Positions 1 to 9,280 of a stretch of 64,000 nt of DNA are shown here, in pieces. The notes below the pieces were generated by a model. It worked only from the letters and a program-made list of their open reading frames with translations, was not told the DNA's origin and did not search any database. The DNA is from Konateibacter massiliensis (GTDB lineage: Bacteria > Bacillota > Clostridia > Lachnospirales > Lachnospiraceae). Position numbers and translations under genes: made by a program. How positions within the stretch are numbered: position 1 is the stretch's first letter; each line of letters begins with the position of its first letter. The stretch is from positions 2,484,332-2,548,331 of the forward strand of contig NZ_LT860099.1 of assembly GCF_900184995.1 (NCBI RefSeq), read 5' to 3'.

Positions 1-1862
1 GTATCCACATCACATGCTGCCTTTACTGCATTGATGGATTTTGCAAGTGCTGTTGTATATTTGATGATCGCCGGAATAATCTGCTTGGAAGCCATGTCAA
101 TCATTGTTCTCGCTTCAATGTTAATTGACTTTGCATAAGCCTCATATTCAATCTCTGCGCGGGATTCTAGCTCTGGCTTTGTAAATACATGGAATTTCTC
201 AAAGAGGTTGATTGCCTTTGGTGTTACAAGTGCAGGAATTGCATCCACCATCGTCTTGATGTTAGGAAGGCCTCTTCTCTCTGCCTCCTCTACCCATGCA
301 TCGGCATATCCATTACCGTTGAATACGATTCTGTGATGATTGGTTGCATACTCTTTAATCAAATCATGTACTGCCATATCAAAATCGTCTGCTTTTTCCA
401 ATATATCACAAGCATCTGCAAATGCCTCCGCAACAATTGTGTTAAGAACAATGTTCGGGCTTGCAATAGAGTCCGAAGAGCCAACCATACGGAACTCAAA
501 TTTATTTCCTGTAAACGCAAACGGTGATGTTCTGTTTCTGTCGGTCGCATCCTTTGCCAAATCCGGAAGGCTCTTAACGCCTGTCATCAGCTTGCCGCCC
601 TGGATACTTCTCTTTGCTTCACCTGTGCTGATAAGCTGTGTCAGTACGTCCTCAAGCTGCTCTCCCAAAAATACGGAAATGATAGCCGGAGGTGCCTCGT
701 TTGCTCCAAGTCTGTGATCATTTCCTGCATCTGCCGCTGATTCACGAAGCAAGTCTGCGTGAGTATCAACTGCCTTTAAGATACAGGTAAGAACCAATAG
801 GAACTGGATATTGTCATGCGGAGTCTTTCCAGGATCTAACATATTAACTCCGTTATCGGTTGTCAGTGACCAGTTGTTGTGCTTTCCTGAACCATTTACA
901 CCTGCAAACGGTTTCTCATGAAGAAGGCAGGTAAGTCCGTGACGGCCTGCAACCTTCTTTAAAGTCTCCATGATAAGCTGATTATGATCAACCGCAATGT
1001 TCGCCTGTGTATAAATCGGTGCCAGCTCATGCTGTGCCGGAGCAACTTCATTATGCTGTGTCTTGGCACTAACACCTAATTTCCACAGCTCTGTGTTTAT
1101 TTCTTTCATATAGGCAGCAATACGTTCCCGAATGCTTCCAAAATAATGGTCTTCCATTTCCTGACCTTTTGGAGGCATCGCACCGAACAAAGTACGTCCT
1201 GTATAAATTAAGTCTTTTCTCTGTAAATATTTCGCTCTGTCTACCAAGAAGTATTCCTGCTCCGGTCCTACGGACGGGGTAACCTTCTTAGCCTCTGTAT
1301 TGCCAAATAATTTGACAAGTCTGAGTGCCTGTTCATTGATTGCTTCCATAGATCTTAAAAGCGGAGTCTTTTTATCAAGCGCTTCGCCTGTATAGGAACA
1401 AAAAGCAGTCGGAATACAAAGTGTCGCTCCAATTGCATCCTGTCTTACAAATGCAGGTGAAGTACAGTCCCAAGCCGTATATCCTCTTGCCTCAAAAGTT
1501 GCTCTCAAACCGCCGGAAGGAAAGGAGGAAGCATCAGGTTCACCTTTAATCAGTTCTTTTCCGGAAAATTCCATAACAACTTTTCCGCCCTTATCCGGAG
1601 CAGAAATGAAGGAATCATGTTTCTCTGCCGTTACACCGGTCAATGGCTGAAACCAGTGTGAATAATGGGTAGCACCTTTTTCTATTGCCCATTCTTTCAT
1701 GGCATGTGCTACTACTTCAGCAGTCACAGGGTCTAAATCTTTTCCCTCTTCAATTGTTTTTTTCAAATCCTTGTAAACTTTCTTCGGTAAACGTTCCTGC
1801 ATTACAGAATCATTAAATACGTTTTCACCGAAAATATCAACAACATTAATTACTTCGCCCAT
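1..1862 (-). CDS. glnN: Glutamine synthetase type III, N-terminal part (cut by window edge)
   Basis: This is the first ~620 residues of a type III glutamine synthetase, which makes glutamine from glutamate, ammonia and ATP in the cytoplasm. I read it directly by reverse translation. The start is ATG at 1862-1860, preceded by an AAAGGAAT ribosome site. Diagnostic type III stretches are visible: [12 protein letters not shown] near residue 67, the [12 protein letters not shown] motif, [11 protein letters not shown], and the [20 protein letters not shown] segment of the active site. The family is usually about 690-700 residues, so some 80 C-terminal residues lie outside the window. No neighbour shares its operon inside the window. 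A terminator-like leader hairpin precedes it, suggesting transcription attenuation. Family assignment is very secure; type III rather than type I follows from length and motifs. Confidence 0.96.
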   Translation of the reverse strand, partial: MGEVINVVDIFGENVFNDSVMQERLPKKVYKDLKKTIEEGKDLDPVTAEVVAHAMKEWAIEKGATHYSHWFQPLTGVTAEKHDSFISAPDKGGKVVMEFSGKELIKGEPDASSFPSGGLRATFEARGYTAWDCTSPAFVRQDAIGATLCIPTAFCSYTGEALDKKTPLLRSMEAINEQALRLVKLFGNTEAKKVTPSVGPEQEYFLVDRAKYLQRKDLIYTGRTLFGAMPPKGQEMEDHYFGSIRERIAAYMKEINTELWKLGVSAKTQHNEVAPAQHELAPIYTQANIAVDHNQLIMETLKKVAGRHGLTCLLHEKPFAGVNGSGKHNNWSLTTDNGVNMLDPGKTPHDNIQFLLVLTCILKAVDTHADLLRESAADAGNDHRLGANEAPPAIISVFLGEQLEDVLTQLISTGEAKRSIQGGKLMTGVKSLPDLAKDATDRNRTSPFAFTGNKFEFRMVGSSDSIASPNIVLNTIVAEAFADACDILEKADDFDMAVHDLIKEYATNHHRIVFNGNGYADAWVEEAERRGLPNIKTMVDAIPALVTPKAINLFEKFHVFTKPELESRAEIEYEAYAKSINIEARTMIDMASKQIIPAIIKYTTALAKSINAVKAACDVD

Positions 1863-1903
1863 GTCTTCCCATTCCTTTCGACTATTAATTTCTAAAAGAG
1901 TAC

Positions 1904-1977
1904 AAAAAAAAGCAAGGCACACCCGTAAACGAACGCCCTTGTTCTCACTCTGACATATATACGGAATATTTATCCGT
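1904..1977 (-). promoter_or_regulatory. Terminator-like leader of glnN with two hairpins
   Basis: On the minus strand, upstream of glnN, there is a short hairpin with arms ACGGA/TCCGT and a 7-base loop (1961-1977). A second hairpin follows with arms CAAGG/CCTTG (1913-1917 and 1937-1941), and then a run of eight U residues. The second is an intrinsic-terminator shape 40 bases before the coding start, so it could act as an attenuator. Two hairpins before a glutamine synthetase resemble leaders bound by ANTAR-domain antiterminators, but I do not see the expected hexaloop consensus clearly, so that link is only a suggestion. Confidence 0.5.
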
Positions 1978-2112
1978 CTCTCTATAAAATACAATAAAAT
2001 GATTAAAAAAGCAAGTAGTAAAATTAATTTTAGTAATAATATTTATTTCCTATTCCATTTAGGGGATATGTTGTAGCATTTTTAACAATTTGTGAAACAT
2101 CTGTTAACGCTC

Positions 2113-2141
2113 TTGCTTTTATTTCATGAATTCGTTATAAT
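2113..2141 (+). promoter_or_regulatory. Sigma-A type promoter for the YesL-like gene
   Basis: A -35 TTGCTT (2113-2118) and a perfect -10 TATAAT (2136-2141) are separated by exactly 17 bases. A start near 2148 would give a leader of about 180 bases containing the two inverted repeats that follow. Confidence 0.65.
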
Positions 2142-2183
2142 TTTTTATTATCAATATAAGACTGGACGGTAAAAACGATGATG

Positions 2184-2239
2184 TCAGATATGAGATACCG
2201 ATGAATAAGCTCGTTTATTCGGCGATATCTCATATCTGA
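2184..2239 (+). repeat. 56-base inverted repeat in leader (perfect 14-bp arms)
   Basis: TCAGATATGAGATA at 2184-2197 is exactly complementary to 2226-2239. The inner 28 bases can pair further (GAATAA with TTATTC). There is no U run after it, so it is not a simple terminator. It lies within the predicted transcript of the downstream gene. Confidence 0.8.
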
Positions 2240-2272
2240 AGCAGTGTTATGCACTTTTAACTGTCTCATATA

Positions 2273-2298
2273 GCAACAGAATGTCCGCTTTCTGTTGC
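2273..2298 (+). repeat. Inverted repeat just before the YesL-like gene
   Basis: GCAACAGAA (2273-2281) is perfectly complementary to TTCTGTTGC (2290-2298), with an 8-base loop. The hairpin ends 27 bases before the start codon and leaves the AAGGAGA ribosome site free. Confidence 0.75.
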
Positions 2299-2325
2299 AC
2301 AAATTAAGAATTTAAGGAGAGAAAA

Positions 2326-2985
2326 ATGGGAAGTATCTTTAGCTTGGACGGCAAATTTTTTACTTTTATGAGTAAGGTTGCTGATCTTATTATATTAAAT
2401 ATCATTTACTGCCTATGTTGTATCCCTATTGTCACAATAGGCCCGGCAACCACGGCACTGTATTATGTTACCTTGAAAATGGTAAAAAATGAGGAGTCTT
2501 ACATTATTAAGGGATTTTTTAAATCCTTTAAGTTAAACTTTAAGCAGGGCGCCATTATCGGTCTTCTTATGTTGGCAGCTGCCGGTATTATCATCGGTGA
2601 TATTTATATCATGTTGAACTGGGAAACGAACTATAAGATTATCTTAATTGTTATTTTTATTTTCCTGCTTGTTGTATGGATGTTTGTTTCTATTTATATT
2701 TATCCGTTGCTTGCGACCTTTGACAACACAATCAAGCAGACCTTCAAAAACTCATTACTTATGAGTATCCGGCATTTACCGCTTACCGTTGTGTTATTTT
2801 TATTGACCGTTGTTTCTTATCTTTTGGTAGGTTTTGTCGTGGCATTGATGCCGTTTTGGTTTTTAATCGGCTTTGCGCTGCTGGCTTATGTTAATTCTAT
2901 GATATTGACAAAAATATTTAAGAACTATATGCCTCCGGAGGAAGAGGAGAACGATACATTTGGTTCCCTTAACAACCTTGATTAA
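2326..2985 (+). CDS. YesL/DUF624 family membrane protein
   Basis: A 219-residue integral membrane protein. The start at 2326 follows a good TTAAGGAGAG ribosome site. The N-terminus (GSIFSLDGKFFTFMSKVADL) and the PxxTIGPATTALYYV stretch after the first membrane segment are typical of the YesL/DUF624 family. I count about five hydrophobic segments (around residues 20-45, 75-95, 105-130, 150-180, 180-200). Family members often sit beside carbohydrate ABC transporters in Firmicutes, but no transporter is adjacent here and the biochemical role of the family is not established. The gene stands alone, with its own promoter and long structured leader, and ends at a strong terminator shared with the convergent surface-protein gene. 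Confidence 0.85.
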   Translation: MGSIFSLDGKFFTFMSKVADLIILNIIYCLCCIPIVTIGPATTALYYVTLKMVKNEESYIIKGFFKSFKLNFKQGAIIGLLMLAAAGIIIGDIYIMLNWETNYKIILIVIFIFLLVVWMFVSIYIYPLLATFDNTIKQTFKNSLLMSIRHLPLTVVLFLLTVVSYLLVGFVVALMPFWFLIGFALLAYVNSMILTKIFKNYMPPEEEENDTFGSLNNLD

Positions 2986-3013
2986 TTTGTCCAGTATTAA
3001 TCTGTATTTAAGC

Positions 3014-3058
3014 AAGAAGACCGCCAGACACAGTTATGAAGTGTCTGGCGGTCTTCTT
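3014..3058. terminator. Bidirectional intrinsic terminator
   Basis: An 18-bp perfect stem (AAGAAGACCGCCAGACAC with its complement at 3041-3058) with a 9-base loop lies between two convergent genes. The A-rich left edge and T-rich right edge allow it to serve both strands. Confidence 0.9.
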
Positions 3059-3078
3059 TGCTTTCGTCTGTAGATTTC

Positions 3079-6000
3079 CTACTTCTCCGGCACCCAGAGT
3101 ACATCACCGGGGCGGATGAGAGAAAACCGACTTTTGTTGTTCAGTCGCTCCAACTCACTCATGGTGCAGTTCAGCTTGCGGGAGATGCTCCAAAAACTGT
3201 TACCACGTTGCACGGTGTAGGTGGTATACCGCAGGTTTTTTGGGATATCCGCCGTCACACCGTACTGGTCAAAGGTGTAGGAAGAACCATCAATGTCCTT
3301 CTTGCCAGTGACCGGCTTTCCGCTTTCGTAATACATCCATTTGCCGGAATCGTTCGTCGTCCAGCCCTGTGCCGTATCGCTGGAAATTACCAGCTCCACA
3401 AAGCGGTGAAGGACAGCAGACACCTCGGCTCTTGTGGCTGTACCCTGCGGGTCAAAGAGATTGCCGTTTTTACCTCTAATCACGCCTGCCATCTGCATCT
3501 GCTTCACGTCTTCCTTTGCATAGGTGCTGATTTTGGCATTGTCGGCAAAGGTATTTTCCACATGAACCTTTGTCAAGGTATCGCCGATGGTCTTGGCATA
3601 GTTGCTCATAATGATTGCCATCTGCTCATGGGTGATGGACTGATCTGGGGCAAACTTTCCATTGCCAACCCCATTTACAATGTTGTTTTTATTTGCCCAC
3701 TCAATGTAGCCCATATAGTAGGCATCGTTCTTCACATCGCTGAAGCTGCTCTTTGCGTAGCCGCTTACATCGGCGTTTGCTAATCTCCCCAGCGCCGTGA
3801 CGAACATTCCTCTCGTCATGGAGGTGTTCGGGCTGAACTTGGCTTCAGAAGTGCCGCTAAACAATCCACGGCTTACCACAAACTCAATATCCTCCTTTGC
3901 CCAATGACCTGCAATGTCCGTAAATGCTGTATTGTCCTGTTTATAGCCAATGCCGTAGGTGGAAAAATGATCGATACTGAAACGCAGTACCTTTTCCACA
4001 CTGTCATAGACCGAGTTCACCAACCAATGTACCTTGCCCTTGCTGTCCACATACACAGCCTGCACATTCCCGGCCTTTTCGTTTTCGCCTAGAGTATATG
4101 GAATGGTTACCGTTACACTGCCTGTTCCGAAGCTGCTGACCTCCTTGCCATTGCCGTAGTTTACCTTGAGGTCAAATACCGGACGGGAACCGAGGGCAGT
4201 CTTGGCACTGTCGGAGAGATTGTTGTTGTTCATGCGAGTGGCAGTGATATTTACATCAGATTTTGCCTGTCTGTTGATTTCTTTCATGGTCGCTAAATCC
4301 ATGCCGATTCTGATATCAGGGTTGTCCACCACCACAATAATGCTCGCAATTTTCTTTTTAATTATGGTATCTTGCACCGCTTTTGGCAGATTGACCGTAA
4401 CATTAGAGCCGGTCTTGTTGCCGGTGTACACACGAAGAACCACCGTGATGCCATTTTGCTCCGTATCGTTTTTCTTGGCATCAGCCAATGCCTTTTCAAA
4501 GGCGTCAGTCAAATTTTTGTCAGTGATACTCACTATGACATTGCTCTTGTCGTCCACTGTACCGGGAGCCTTGATTTCCCCCTCTGTGGCTGAATCTGGC
4601 TTATCCTGCTCGGTGGAAATGACGACAACAGAGCTGCTATCATCATTCGAAGAACTTTCTTCACCGCTTCCAAAGATACCGCCGCTGGTGTAAGTCCAAT
4701 GGGCATAGTAGGTAACGTTTGCACTGACGGTTGTGCTTGCAAAAATCTGAATTCCGCCCCTTGCCGCCGTATACCAGCCGCCAAAGCTGTAACTGCCAGA
4801 ACGTGTCGGTTTCGGGAGTTTTCCTACCGCCGCACCCGATACAACCGAGCGTGAAGCTTCACTGACCCTACCTCCATTCGGGTTGAAGGTGACGGTGTAG
4901 GCAATCCGCGTCCACTGGGCATAAATCGTGTCATTTACTGCGAATACGGTGCTGGTGGTCACCTCTGTGCCACCGCTTGCCGCTGTGAACCAGCCGTTGA
5001 AGGTATTACCGGTCTTGCTCGGTGTCGGCAGGCTGGTCAGCTTTCCATCTGTGCCGGTCGTTCCCGATGTGGGCGATACCGTGCCGCCGTTCGGGTCGAA
5101 GGTGACGGTGTAGGCAATCCGCGTCCACTGGGCATAAATGGTGTCATTTACTTCGAATACGGTGCTGGTGGTCACCTCTGTGCCACCGCTTGCCGCTGTG
5201 AACCAGCCGTTGAAGGTATTACCGGTCTTGCTCGGTGTCGGCAGGCTGGTCAGCTTTCCATCTGTACCGGTCGTTCCCGATGTGGGCGATACCGTGCCGC
5301 CGTTCGGGTCGAAAGTGATGGTGTAGGTGATCGGCCTCCATTGGGCATAAATGGTGTCATTTGCCGCGAACACGGTGCTGGTGGTCACCTCTGTGCCACC
5401 GCTTGCCGCTGTGAACCAGCCGTTGAAGGTATTACCGGCCTTGCTCGGTGTCGGCAGGTTGGTCAGCTTTCCGTCTGTACCGGTCGTTCCCAATGTGGGC
5501 GATACCGTGCCGCCGTTCGGGTCGAAAGTGATGGTGTAGGTAGGAGCGGCGTTTAGCGTTAGCAGGGCCGAAGTTGAGGTAGCAACAGGCGAGTATGTAC
5601 CTTCTACGACGGCGCGGTATTGATAGCCATTCATCCCCGCGGTTGCCCCGGTGATGGTCAGCGTCGCCGTTGTGGCTCCGCTGTATACTCCACCGTTTGA
5701 AATGTATGAGAAGCCGCTGCCAGTGTTAACCTGCCACCGGTAGGATAAACCCACTCCGGTTGCCATAACCGAGAAGGTAGCCGTCTGACCCTCATCCACC
5801 GTTTGAGGGGATGGCTGGCCGGTGATAGAAGGAGCCGGGGGATTCACCAGTACAGCGCTCGTGCTGACTATGTTGTTCAGCTCCAAAGTTGCATTGTTTC
5901 CCGCAGCATCCTGGATGGTGCCGCCGTTGAGGGTTAGCGCACCGACGGTGATGCCGTCGGCGTCGGAATCGCTCAACACCACCGTGTAGCGAAAGGTCAG

Positions 6001-8421
6001 TGTCGATGTATAAGTGCCGCTGACATAACGGGCATATCTTGTCGATGTGCCGACGGTCAGCGAGATGTACGGTGTGCCGCCAACGGCCGTGACCAACACA
6101 TTCTCGTCAAACCTTACCGTGAAGTCCAAATTATTTCCGGTAGAATAAGTTCCGCTGGACGGCACCGTTACCGAAATAACTGTGGGGGCTGTGGTGTCTG
6201 GCGCGACATACGCCGCCGCCGATATTTTTAACGGGGTGCTGATATTACCCGCCGAATCCTCCACGACCACATAAATATCTTTTGCCCCCGCCGTCAGAGT
6301 AACGGCTTTGCCCGTCACTGTTCCGCTTACGACACCGAGAGAAGTACCCGCTTTTACCGCCATGCTCGTTGGCGCGGACGCACCGCTGTTCACAACAAGG
6401 TAATACGCTGTACCCGCCTTGTCGGTGGTAAAGCCGATTGCAGCCGCTGTGTTGCTTGTGCGGTTTACGCTCCCTGCCGAAAGCACAGGCGGTGTGATAT
6501 CAAGCCCAAACTTTAAGTATTTGTAGGTTGCCAAATCCGCCACGTTGTAGGCAACTGAACCGCTTCCGTCGATGTTGGTGCTTGCCATAGCCTGCACGCC
6601 ACTCTCCAATGTCGGCGCAAATGCCATTGCTTTCGTTTTGCCTTGGATAATAATAGTTGTTCCTGTTTTTATCGTTGTGCTATTGTTTTCAATCGCAGTA
6701 CCGTCGACAGCACTTATCGTGCCGCCAGATATGTTCAACAATTGGGAAGAGCCGGTCTCGCTATAAATTGCATTTCCGTCAGCCTTTGTCGCACTTACCG
6801 TTCCGCCAGAAATATTTACGGTTGCGTTTTGGGTGTAAATCGCAGTACCGGCAAGCCCTGTCGCACTCACCGTTCCGCCGTTAATATTTAATATGCTATT
6901 ATAGCCGACCCAAATCGCAGTATTGGTGGTACCTGCTGTTGCGCTCACCGTTCCGCCGTTAATGTTCACGGTGCCGCCATTATTCACCCGAATCGTTCCA
7001 CTTATTGTTTTTCCTGTTATTATGCCGCCGCCCTTGCTGTCGATAATGGTCAGCGCACCTTTGCCCTGATGTTTAATGGCAGAAAGAGAACCGCCGTCAA
7101 GCGTTTTGCCGTTTAAGTCAATGGTGATGTTGTAATCACAGTTGATAACGATTGTTCCTGTGTCGCTATAACTGAAACTGTCGGAAAGCTTCAAATCTAA
7201 ATCGCCTGCCGCATCGGTTATGGCAGACTGGAGAGTCGTAAGGTCGGCAACCTCCGAAAGCACAGGCGGGGTGGCAGCAGGCTCAACCTTGATGTATTTG
7301 TAGGTTGCCAGATTCTCCTCATCATATGAAACAACGGGGGTTCCGTTCTCATTGAGGCTTGCGGTCACCTGCATACCTGTGAAATTAGGAGACCCGACAG
7401 AGTTGGTCAATGCCTTAGCACTACCGCTTGCTGTCACCGTTCCGCCGCTAACGGTTATTGTTTTCCCTACAATTCCTTGAGTGCCTCCGGTGCTTGTCAC
7501 GCTTCCTCCGCTGATAGATACGGATTCCCCCACAAAAATCACCGAACTCACAGTGGTAATTGCACCGCTGTTGATTGTTAGATTCTTGCTATAAATTCCA
7601 AACTGATTGCCAGCGGTTACAGTGAGGGAGCCGCTATGTTCCTCACTGATTTGGAGGTCACTATCCTCAGTGCAAATTCCATATACGCTGTAAGATCCAG
7701 AATTCGGAAGAGCAATAGAATTTGCACCCACCAATTTGAGGTTAAGACCGAACGGGGCATAAATACCGTATTTAGCTGCTGAAACCATGTACGAAGTGAT
7801 AATTGCCGCATCGTTCAGTGTGAGAGTATTTGTGTCACTGTCATAGATGACGGTTGTACCATCGTCCATTGGACCAAGGACATCGCCCATGTTGGCGCTG
7901 GTCACTTGCACGCCGCCCACCCAAATATTGTAGGTTGTGACAGACATGGGAGCGACCATTCCGCGTTCCATTATCTCCGCACCCACCGTCACGGTAAGCT
8001 CCGGCAGCGGGGCACTGACCGTATAGCCCTCTATGACCGGCGTAAAGACATATGCGCCCTCGGTATCCATGTCATAGTCGGGCGAGGCCCATTCCACCGG
8101 AAGCTCCACAGTGGTTTCTTCCCATTCAGGCTCGTCGGCTGTTGTGGGAGTTGCCGTTTCCGGGCTGCCGAAATCCTGTGTGGGATTTTCATCGGCGGGC
8201 ACGGCTGTCCGCACTGTGGCTGTCAACGTTTCGGGAAATTCCAAATCTTCAATGGATGTTCCGAGTGATACCGCTTTTGCTGTTTCTGTCAGCGGTGCAA
8301 AGCTGATAATTTCTCCGCTCCCGCCAATTGTCGTATGTGTTTCTTCCGCCATTGCCGATACCGGCAGCATGGACACTATCATGCACAGCACAAGAAACAT
8401 ACTGAGTAGTCGTTTGTTCAT
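3079..8421 (-). CDS. Large secreted SLH/LysM cell-surface protein with beta-helix and Flg_new-type repeats
   Basis: A 1780-residue surface protein. Residues 1-26 form a Sec signal peptide. Roughly 170-635 is rich in SGGTV/NGGTVSAT repeats typical of a right-handed beta-helix. An Ig-like region follows near 860-950. Three near-identical 71-residue Listeria-Bacteroides (Flg_new, InlB B-repeat-like) repeats occupy 958-1171, with a fourth divergent copy to about 1242. A Ser/Asp linker and a beta-rich module precede three SLH domains (about 1495-1680), a choline-binding-like GW repeat, and a C-terminal LysM (about 1733-1779). Three kinds of wall-binding module in one protein imply tight envelope attachment; an adhesin or matrix role is inference. 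An AAGGAGG site precedes the ATG. It lies downstream of lemA, near a LytTR sensor-regulator pair that may control it. Base composition looks more GC-rich than the flanks. Confidence 0.9.
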   Translation of the reverse strand: MNKRLLSMFLVLCMIVSMLPVSAMAEETHTTIGGSGEIISFAPLTETAKAVSLGTSIEDLEFPETLTATVRTAVPADENPTQDFGSPETATPTTADEPEWEETTVELPVEWASPDYDMDTEGAYVFTPVIEGYTVSAPLPELTVTVGAEIMERGMVAPMSVTTYNIWVGGVQVTSANMGDVLGPMDDGTTVIYDSDTNTLTLNDAAIITSYMVSAAKYGIYAPFGLNLKLVGANSIALPNSGSYSVYGICTEDSDLQISEEHSGSLTVTAGNQFGIYSKNLTINSGAITTVSSVIFVGESVSISGGSVTSTGGTQGIVGKTITVSGGTVTASGSAKALTNSVGSPNFTGMQVTASLNENGTPVVSYDEENLATYKYIKVEPAATPPVLSEVADLTTLQSAITDAAGDLDLKLSDSFSYSDTGTIVINCDYNITIDLNGKTLDGGSLSAIKHQGKGALTIIDSKGGGIITGKTISGTIRVNNGGTVNINGGTVSATAGTTNTAIWVGYNSILNINGGTVSATGLAGTAIYTQNATVNISGGTVSATKADGNAIYSETGSSQLLNISGGTISAVDGTAIENNSTTIKTGTTIIIQGKTKAMAFAPTLESGVQAMASTNIDGSGSVAYNVADLATYKYLKFGLDITPPVLSAGSVNRTSNTAAAIGFTTDKAGTAYYLVVNSGASAPTSMAVKAGTSLGVVSGTVTGKAVTLTAGAKDIYVVVEDSAGNISTPLKISAAAYVAPDTTAPTVISVTVPSSGTYSTGNNLDFTVRFDENVLVTAVGGTPYISLTVGTSTRYARYVSGTYTSTLTFRYTVVLSDSDADGITVGALTLNGGTIQDAAGNNATLELNNIVSTSAVLVNPPAPSITGQPSPQTVDEGQTATFSVMATGVGLSYRWQVNTGSGFSYISNGGVYSGATTATLTITGATAGMNGYQYRAVVEGTYSPVATSTSALLTLNAAPTYTITFDPNGGTVSPTLGTTGTDGKLTNLPTPSKAGNTFNGWFTAASGGTEVTTSTVFAANDTIYAQWRPITYTITFDPNGGTVSPTSGTTGTDGKLTSLPTPSKTGNTFNGWFTAASGGTEVTTSTVFEVNDTIYAQWTRIAYTVTFDPNGGTVSPTSGTTGTDGKLTSLPTPSKTGNTFNGWFTAASGGTEVTTSTVFAVNDTIYAQWTRIAYTVTFNPNGGRVSEASRSVVSGAAVGKLPKPTRSGSYSFGGWYTAARGGIQIFASTTVSANVTYYAHWTYTSGGIFGSGEESSSNDDSSSVVVISTEQDKPDSATEGEIKAPGTVDDKSNVIVSITDKNLTDAFEKALADAKKNDTEQNGITVVLRVYTGNKTGSNVTVNLPKAVQDTIIKKKIASIIVVVDNPDIRIGMDLATMKEINRQAKSDVNITATRMNNNNLSDSAKTALGSRPVFDLKVNYGNGKEVSSFGTGSVTVTIPYTLGENEKAGNVQAVYVDSKGKVHWLVNSVYDSVEKVLRFSIDHFSTYGIGYKQDNTAFTDIAGHWAKEDIEFVVSRGLFSGTSEAKFSPNTSMTRGMFVTALGRLANADVSGYAKSSFSDVKNDAYYMGYIEWANKNNIVNGVGNGKFAPDQSITHEQMAIIMSNYAKTIGDTLTKVHVENTFADNAKISTYAKEDVKQMQMAGVIRGKNGNLFDPQGTATRAEVSAVLHRFVELVISSDTAQGWTTNDSGKWMYYESGKPVTGKKDIDGSSYTFDQYGVTADIPKNLRYTTYTVQRGNSFWSISRKLNCTMSELERLNNKSRFSLIRPGDVLWVPEK
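4911..5549 (-). repeat. Three tandem 213-bp coding repeats
   Basis: The anchor TCCACTGGGC (TCCATTGGGC in the last copy) recurs at 4911, 5124 and 5337, exactly 213 bases apart. The copies are nearly identical and each encodes 71 residues of the Flg_new-type repeat. A fourth, clearly diverged unit lies at about 4698-4910. High identity suggests recent duplication and possible length variation between strains. Confidence 0.9.
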
Positions 8422-8537
8422 AAGGTCTGTTCCTCCTTGATTTGTAAACTTGCTTTTCCTTGTTCCAAAAGTTTTTCCAGTCTCCCGGTTTCTTCCTCGG
8501 TGGTGGGGCGAATATGGGGTTTCTCGCAGGAAGGCAT
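8421..8537 (-). CDS. Possible short ORF overlapping the surface-protein start, or displaced LemA tail
   Basis: In the +1-shifted frame relative to lemA there is a reading MPSCEKPHIRPTTEEE... of about 38 residues, ending in TGA that overlaps the ATG of the large surface protein (ATGA). Its composition (charged, Glu/Lys-rich, ending KEEQTL) looks protein-like, and the ATGA overlap would allow translational coupling. The start shown is only one possibility: an AGGAG lies 14 bases before this ATG, which is far. It could instead be the out-of-frame continuation of LemA after a frameshift. No homology is recognised. Confidence 0.3.
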
Positions 8538-8541
8538 TTCT

Positions 8542-9102
8542 TTACCGCAAACTCCTGCCGGCCATATCCGCCTTATCAGCCTGCTCCACAAGATATTCTC
8601 TTTGCTTAAAACCCAGTATTCCGGAAACCACTGAGACCGGGAATATTCGAATTTCACGGTTCAGCTTTGTCACACTGTCGTTGTAAATCAGACAGCTGGT
8701 ACAAGCCATATTCTCAAAGGTCTGCACCGCATCCATTGTTTTGATGTACTTTTGGTTGGCTTTCAGGTCGGGATACTGCTCCGTTACCACGGCAATCCTG
8801 CCAAGGGTTTCGGAAATAATCCTCTCCTGACGCATCACATCATCCGGCGTGGATTTTGCCGTGATGACGCTTCTTCTTGATTTGATTGTCTCAATCAGCG
8901 TTTCGCTTTCGTACTTGGCATAGCCCTTTGTCAAATCCGAAAGGGCCGTCAGAGCATCAAAGCGGCTGGAAAGCTGCACCCCAATCTGGCTCATGGCATT
9001 GCCGATATTCTCATCTAGCACCACCAGTCTTCGCTGGGTGGAGATGATCCATAGAACAATGACTGCAATAATTACGGCGATTGTGATGAAAGTTGGCAGC
9101 AT
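8542..9102 (-). CDS. lemA: LemA family protein
   Basis: A 186-residue LemA-family membrane-anchored protein. The start is chosen at ATG 9102 because GGAGGAG stands 8 bases before it; the longer upstream reading has no ribosome site. Residues 2-20 form the single N-terminal membrane helix. A long helical domain follows (VLDENIGNAMSQIGVQLSSR, LTKGYAKYE, QYPDLKANQKYIKTMDAVQ), and the typical LemA ending FPVSVVSGILGFKQREYL is present. Function of the family is not known. It is transcribed towards the large surface protein and probably forms an operon with it, and it is divergent from the LytTR regulator, which is a plausible controller. Confidence 0.88.
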   Translation of the reverse strand: MLPTFITIAVIIAVIVLWIISTQRRLVVLDENIGNAMSQIGVQLSSRFDALTALSDLTKGYAKYESETLIETIKSRRSVITAKSTPDDVMRQERIISETLGRIAVVTEQYPDLKANQKYIKTMDAVQTFENMACTSCLIYNDSVTKLNREIRIFPVSVVSGILGFKQREYLVEQADKADMAGRSLR

Positions 9103-9280
9103 AATTAAGTCTCCTCCGTTTTCTGTTGAGTTGTATAAAGCAAATTCCCCTGCGTTCACTCTATCAGAACCCTGCCGCAAAAAATTGCCTGTTGCATGAA
9201 ACATGATTTTTTCGACATGAATCATAGTTTTAGATTGTCGATTTTTATGGTAAAATTAATTTGGAGAAATAAATTTATAG

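Larger units (their letters stand above)
1863..2325. other. Divergent intergenic region between glnN and the YesL-like gene
   Basis: This 463-base gap carries the glnN leader on its left side, an AT-rich middle, and on its right side a consensus promoter plus two strong inverted repeats that belong to the leader of the plus-strand membrane protein gene. I see no additional open reading frame in it with a convincing ribosome site. Confidence 0.7.

Noticed and set aside
1904-1977. Firm call of an ANTAR-target RNA upstream of glnN
   Set aside because: The two-hairpin plan fits, but the hexaloop consensus could not be matched by eye, so it remains a suggestion.
3058-3783. A 241-residue open frame on the plus strand
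   Set aside because: It lies wholly opposite the SLH/LysM coding region, has no ribosome site and its translation has no protein-like features. It is a shadow of the high-GC gene.
4911-5549. Regular repeats that could be taken for a CRISPR array
   Set aside because: The period is 213 bases without unique spacers and every unit encodes the same protein domain in frame.
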